Positions 59,108-64,000 of a stretch of DNA of 64,000 nucleotides are shown here, one piece after another. Position numbers and translations under genes: made by a program. The notes under the pieces were generated by a model that saw only the letters and a list, made by a program, of their open reading frames with translations, had not been told where the DNA came from and searched no databases. Each line of letters starts with the position of its first letter. The stretch's first letter is position 1. The DNA comes from Carex sylvatica (lineage: Eukaryota > Streptophyta > Magnoliopsida > Poales > Cyperaceae): assembly GCA_964058845.1 (NCBI GenBank), contig CAXKVR010000124.1, positions 38,245 to 102,244 on the forward strand. Reading direction: 5' to 3'.

Positions 59108-61953
59108 TTTTCAACCAACCAAGGTAAGAACCAAAATCGGACCTTAACTGAAAAAGATGGCGAAGATTTTTCATATGATTTACCTCTTTTATTTACATTA
59201 GATGATTTTGAAAGCTTCTCATTACCCTTCTCAAATGACAATACAAAGATTGAAAAACCAACATGTGATTTTGAAGCAAAAGAAAGTCCCTTGCCCCATG
59301 AAATATTTGACTAACTTGAGTCCGGTAATTTTTAGCCGACCAATTCAAAATTAATTCTAGAAGATGATTCAATATAGTCTCCACTTGGTGTTTTAAAAAA
59401 TGTGGTTTTCAAAGATGAAAAAATTAAGATCCTCGCCAATTTTGTTGTACTTAAAAATGAAAAAGGTGTTCAATCGAATAATCTTTTAGGTCCAATTATC
59501 TTAACAATGGCGAGTGCACATGATAATGTCAAAGAGGGAAAACTTTCTTTTTGTGTGGAAAAGTTGAAATAAACTTTTTGTCATGCTCAACCTAATTCTC
59601 CCTCTACTAATAAAAATTCAGTACCATTGGTAGACATTTTGCAGGTGGATAAGCGTCCTTCGCATGGAAAGTCGGTGGCAACATCTGATACCGACAAGGA
59701 ACGAGAATCTCACAAGACGAACTCAACTTGGTACTCGAAGGAAAAATACATCAATACAATACGAAATTACAAGAAAAGAAGAAAGAAGAAGAAGTTCGAG
59801 GCCAAATCCAAAAGAAGCAATAAGCAGAGAAATCCCCTCCGTTCAATTCTCGTCTAAAATTGAAAATGGATCGAGCTATAATATAAAATCAAGCGCTTCT
59901 TGGGAGGCAACCCAAGAATGAACAAATTTTATTTTTGAACTCACTTTGTTTAATTAGTTTTAATTTACTCCTTTAATTGCATTCTCTTAAAAAAAATCAA
60001 AAATAAAAAAGAGCAACACCAACAAAGATGCATTGTGCGGCCTAATGTGCAGCCTGCCTGAGTCGTACAAAATCAATCTCATTTATTTCTTTTCTAATTT
60101 TTTTGAATTTTCACAGAAAATTGGGTAGTGCGACCTGCTCTGACCGCACATCAACTCGCACAACCCTTCTGTCTCATGTTTTGCGGGCAGTAATAGTGCG
60201 TGCGGCCTGCCCCACACCCTCACCCGTACATGCTCCTCTGCCTAATTTTTGTAACTAACAAAGCAGCGTGCAGCCTCCTATGATGCCCCTCCTATCCGCA
60301 CCCCGACCCACATTATCCCCTGCTTCTTCTAAACATATTTACCAACTGTGCGACCAACCATGCGGCCTTCCCTGCCCGTACTTCTGGCCGCACCAGGCTC
60401 TGTTTCTCTTACTTACACCCTTATTTTTAATTCTTTTCTAAATTTTTGGACGCATGTTAGTACCATGCCTCCTCTCTATCTCTCTAACATCTCTTTCAGG
60501 GCAACATGGTGTAGGAAAAAGTCGTCAAGAGCCACAAGAAAGCCGTGCTAAAAAAAGGCGATTCTAGTCGACGTACCAAGCGCAAGATCTCACACCACCA
60601 TTAAGAAGAGGATCCACATCTTCTCAACCCTATGCCACTGTGCCCTTTCCTTTCCTCAACATTATTGCTCAACGGACGTCTCCACGCTTCTACACCCGTT
60701 GTTACGAGGGCACATGCAATTTTCTCTCATGCACCCATCGGCGAAAAGGAGGCACTTGCCCTCGCCGACCACCCTTCACTCCATGTCTTGTAAGTTTCCA
60801 TGTTTTCTTCTATTTATTTTTATTTTTGTGTGAATTTAAGCATCGAGGACAATGCTTCATTCAAGCTTGGGGGGGGGGGGGGGGGGGGGTGGAATAGAAG
60901 AAAATTGTATCTGCATTTAGGTCATGTTTATTTTTGAAAAAATTACATTTTTAGGTGATAAACTTGTGTGATTGCTAAAATTAAGGACTTGTTTAAAAAA
61001 TTATGGTTGTGAATTGGTGACTTTGAAAAATTGGAAATAACCTCATGTTTGATAAAAAAATTTGCATAAGATGAGATGTTTTGAGAATTTGAGAAAATGA
61101 AAATTGAATTTTATCGAGAAAGCATTTTAAAACCAAATTATGTCTTTTAAATAAGGGAATTTGGGATTTTTAAAATAATAGAAAGATTGAGATATCCATT
61201 GGTATGAAAGAATATCTTTGGATGTGTGTATCTCATGATATTTGTGCAAAAATAGTTGAAAAAGGGTTAAGTTGAATTTTTTTTGAAAATTAGGACTCCG
61301 TTTATCTATGTTACGGTGACATTACGTACTTATGGCAATGAGTCTTTGACACTTTGCTTCGCTAGTTTGCTCGATAAAGTGGCTGAGTTTACACCATAAG
61401 TGTGAGCTCATGTAATAGAAAGGTTGAACCAAGAGCATGCAAATACACTTTTGAATTAAAACGGTTGGGTATGGTTAACTACTTATAACTAGCCAGTTTT
61501 GTATTAAGGATAAAGAATTATAGTGTCATGAAAAATAAAAGCAACAAAAGAAAAATTAAATTTTGCATGATATCAACACATGAGATCCATAACTTTCTAG
61601 TCTAAACTTGTTCCAAGCTTGGGGAGCAAAAAGGAAAAATCATCACAAAATGATGGCATAATTTTGGCAAAGAAATGAAATATTGATAAGTTCAAAAGAT
61701 TAGTTTTTGCAAATATTAAGGCATATTTGAATATGAAATTTGAGTAATTGAATTATGGGGTGAATTAAAATTGTTCAAGGAAAATCCAAATTATTATCCA
61801 AAAAAATTCTTGGGGCTTTTAATGATAGCAAGATCATGTGAGTTTTTCACAATTTAGGAATTTAATTGGAACTTTGGTGAGTTTAGATACCGGCCCAATG
61901 CCTAAGTTTGGATTTTTGCTTGAGGGCAAACAAGGTTTAAGCTTGGAGAAATT
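59108..61953 (+). other. Non-coding interior of the Athila-like element
   Basis: No polymerase domains. About 60030-60400 has repeated GTGCGGCCTGC-like motifs. A poly-G tract at 60868-60888 follows GAGGACAATGCTTCATTCAA, an arrangement seen in Athila-like elements before the non-coding 3' part. A second CAAGCTTGGGG occurs at 61615. Confidence 0.6.
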
Positions 61954-63509
61954 TGATGAGCGTAAATTAGGTACACTTTTACCTAGGGTTGTGTATTTAT
62001 AACTTGACCAATTTCCATGCATTTAGTTTAATTTAGTTAATTTAGTCTAGAATTACATCAAGATTCAAGTTACTGCCAAACTCTATTTAAATTACAGAAA
62101 ATGGAGCAAAATCGCAAGCTTTCCGAAAAGTGGTAGAACACTGAAAATGGAGCTACGGATAATGAGTTATGCCCATTTGAAGTTTGGTTCACAGCCGAGT
62201 CAGAAGCTCCGTGCGAGTGAAGGTGCGGGCTCCATGCGAGTCAGAAGCTCATAGCGCAGAAATTCCAGCTTTCGACATCTTAATTGATTCACCTTCCATC
62301 ATTGGTTGCTTCTTCCCTAAGTCACAAAATAGCTATAAATGAGGGGGAGGCAGCAGGAGGAAGATCATCTCCCCTTTGGGGAAGCCATCTTTTACACCAC
62401 CATTCTCTCCATTGAAACCCTAATCACCTTCTCAATCCATCTAATCTCTCAAGTGAATCAAAGGTGCGAAGGATTGAAGAACTTGGCGAATTTCGAGGAG
62501 CTTGCAAGGAAGAACTGAGGCGTAACTTGGGAATTGGTGTATTTTATTTCTCTTGTTATTTTCTTTACTTTACTTGTATGCATTTCTTGTTTTCTATCAT
62601 GGATGTTTAATTTTGCACCCATGAGAGGCTAATTTTCTCTCTAAAGACTTAAGTTGTATCATGAACTTGTGTTAGTTTATTTACTTGGATTTCCTCTTTA
62701 TTATGATTATTTTGGCTTGATGTTTGGTTCTATTTTATATTTGTGAGTCATGCATGATTGTGTTTTTGATAACCTACCATTGCAGAGGTAATGACAGTAC
62801 ATCTTGTCTCTATGGATCGTTAGATTAACCCCTTTCATTATACACAAATCACCTTATGGATAATAGGTTAGATGGACCAAGTCTAGTCTATCCCAGATTC
62901 ATACAACCAAAGGTTCAATATGGAAAGCTTTAGAAAACCAAATGTTATTACATGTGAGTAATCAGGAATTTACCAAATACAGTACCAATTAGTAATAGTA
63001 GATGACTTCAATTAAAGAACCCAAATAGGTAGTGACCTAGGTTGGAGGTATATTAATGTGAAGACATGAAATTATGAATGGTAATGTTAGGCGGTAGATA
63101 AACCAATCCCCATCAAGACAATAACATAAATTTAGAGAACTCCAAAAGTAAATAGAATGACCAAGTGATTGTTGACCGAAAGCCCTTAGACTTCGTTATC
63201 TTGATCACAAAATTCCTTTAATTTGCATTTAATTTAGTTCTTGTTACAACAAACTGCTTGGGGTATTGAACCCAAAATTAGTTTACTTGCAACAAAACCT
63301 TTCCCCTATTTTACTTATTTGCATTCTTTTAGATTTAATTTAGTTTAAATAAAAAATACAATTGCCTAGTCTTTGGATCGATACCTTATTACTACAAAGA
63401 TAGATTGTGCACTTGCAATTCAATCTTCTTTGTGTATTTAGGTCTTATAAATTCAAAGCAAAAAGTGTACGAATTAGACCCATATTATTGACACCTAAAA
63501 TACACAACA
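61954..63509 (+). repeat. 3' LTR of the Athila-like element
   Basis: A 1556-bp copy starting TGATGAGCGTAAATTAGG and ending ACACAACA. Unlike the 5' LTR it is uninterrupted, with the intact site ACCTACCATTGCAGAGG at the place of the nested insertion. Confidence 0.9.
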
Positions 63510-63751
63510 AACTTTTGGCGCCGTTGCCGGGGACTAATGACAAATTGTAGTTTTTATTTTCTCGAAATTAATTCTAAATTTTTCTTTTCTTATATTTTTT
63601 AGTTTTTGTTACTTTTTACTCGCAATTCTAAAATTTTCTTATCTTATATTTTTGCTTCATCTTCACACTCTACTCCTCAACCCACATTCAAGCAAGAAGA
63701 AACCAACATGGATGCCCGACCCACACCTAGGTCTCACTGACGAGGAGCGTG
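63510..63751 (+). mobile_element. Second, truncated copy of the element interior
   Basis: Directly after the 3' LTR the primer-binding region and the start of the interior are repeated (match to 57403-57670, with a small internal deletion) up to CGAGGAGCGTGAAC, where it joins satellite sequence. The LTR is thus shared by two interiors, the second cut off. Confidence 0.88.
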
Positions 63752-64000
63752 AACTTTCCATCTGGAGATGCAACTAGACTGCTCCAACCACCTTCAATTG
63801 GAGTGTTGTATTACAGTTGTAAATGCCCTATTATCTTGTCATATGACGACACTACTCGAGTGCTCCAATCACATTCAATTGGAGTGATGTATTTTGATTA
63901 TAAATGTCCTATTATCTTGCTCCAAACATCTTCAATTAGGGTGTTGTATAGTGTTGTAAATATCCTATTAACTGGCCATATAGAGACACTACTAGAGTGC
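63752..64000 (+). repeat. 81-bp satellite resumes
   Basis: Units with CTTCAATTGGAGTGTTGTAT, CCCTATTATCTTG and ACACTACTAGAGTGC run to the end of the window, same orientation as the array to the left. Confidence 0.9.

Larger units (their letters stand above)
51653..63509 (+). mobile_element. Athila-like LTR retrotransposon
   Basis: LTRs at 51653-57402 (split by an insertion) and 61954-63509 share sequence from TGATGAG(T/C)GTAAATTAGG to the terminal ACA. The internal part starts with TTTTGGCGC(T/C)GTTGCCGGGG, the primer-binding region typical of Athila-type Ty3/gypsy elements. G-rich tracts at 60868-60888 (after CAAGCTTGG) and AAGCTTGGAG just before the 3' LTR act like polypurine tracts. Only a broken gag is seen in the 4.55-kb interior; I see no protease, reverse transcriptase, RNase H or integrase. 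It is inserted into the 81-bp satellite. Confidence 0.9.

Noticed and set aside
58911..59384. Minus-strand frames within the retroelement
   Set aside because: No family resemblance; opposite strand to the retroelement coding direction.
1..64000. tRNA, rRNA, snoRNA or organellar DNA insertion
   Set aside because: No cloverleaf with conserved T-loop sequence, no rRNA segment and no plastid or mitochondrial gene was recognised by eye; a tRNAscan or Rfam run would settle it.

Overview
This is nuclear DNA of a flowering plant. Genes have introns with GT..AG borders, intergenic DNA is very AT-rich, and it is packed with plant-type transposons. The first exons of the cyclase-like gene and of the RNA polymerase II subunit gene are clearly richer in G+C than their later exons. 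Such a 5'-to-3' gradient is commonest in monocots, so a monocot is my guess; the species cannot be named from sequence alone.

Four genes look intact. (1) A plastid NhaD-type Na+/H+ antiporter on the minus strand (5020-11373), for which I rebuilt an 11-exon model of 584 codons; the small second exon is tentative. (2) A cyclase-like / kynurenine-formamidase-fold protein on the plus strand (12979-15630, 6 exons, 271 aa), divergent from the antiporter. (3) A single-exon BAHD acyltransferase on the minus strand (24358-25731). (4) The RNA polymerase II subunit RPB3 on the plus strand (35847-38889, 3 exons, 316 aa). They are unrelated housekeeping or metabolic genes; nothing suggests a gene cluster or shared pathway.

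The rest is a well-preserved record of transposition. Many elements can be delimited to the base by target-site duplications (TSDs). They include: Mutator-type MITEs with 9-bp TSDs (1380-1756, 2102-2495, 8971-9390, 17310-17477, 25967-26155, 30480-30893), larger foldback or MULE elements with 9-bp TSDs (34465-35494; 36692-37949 inside RPB3 intron 1), hAT-type elements with 8-bp TSDs (2781-3863, 17693-18387, 18606-22396 carrying a broken transposase, 39560-39937, 40125-40656), and a CACTA element with a 3-bp TSD (41125-43990) that carries Ulp1-protease exons and a nested palindromic MITE. A solitary RNase H-like reading frame lies at 31538-32044.

The last 16 kb is a tandem array of an 81-bp satellite (about 47690-51652, resuming at about 63752). 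It is interrupted by a 1788-bp probable solo LTR holding a 21-bp hairpin minisatellite, and by an Athila-like LTR retrotransposon (51653-63509) with a decayed gag and no visible polymerase. The 5' LTR of that element is itself split by a 4001-bp probable solo LTR of the Tat/Ogre kind. No tRNA, rRNA or CRISPR array was recognised. The most unusual items are the layered insertions, the Ulp1-bearing CACTA element, the long near-perfect hairpins, and the 81-bp satellite that stays open in one frame as 27-residue Cys-rich repeats.
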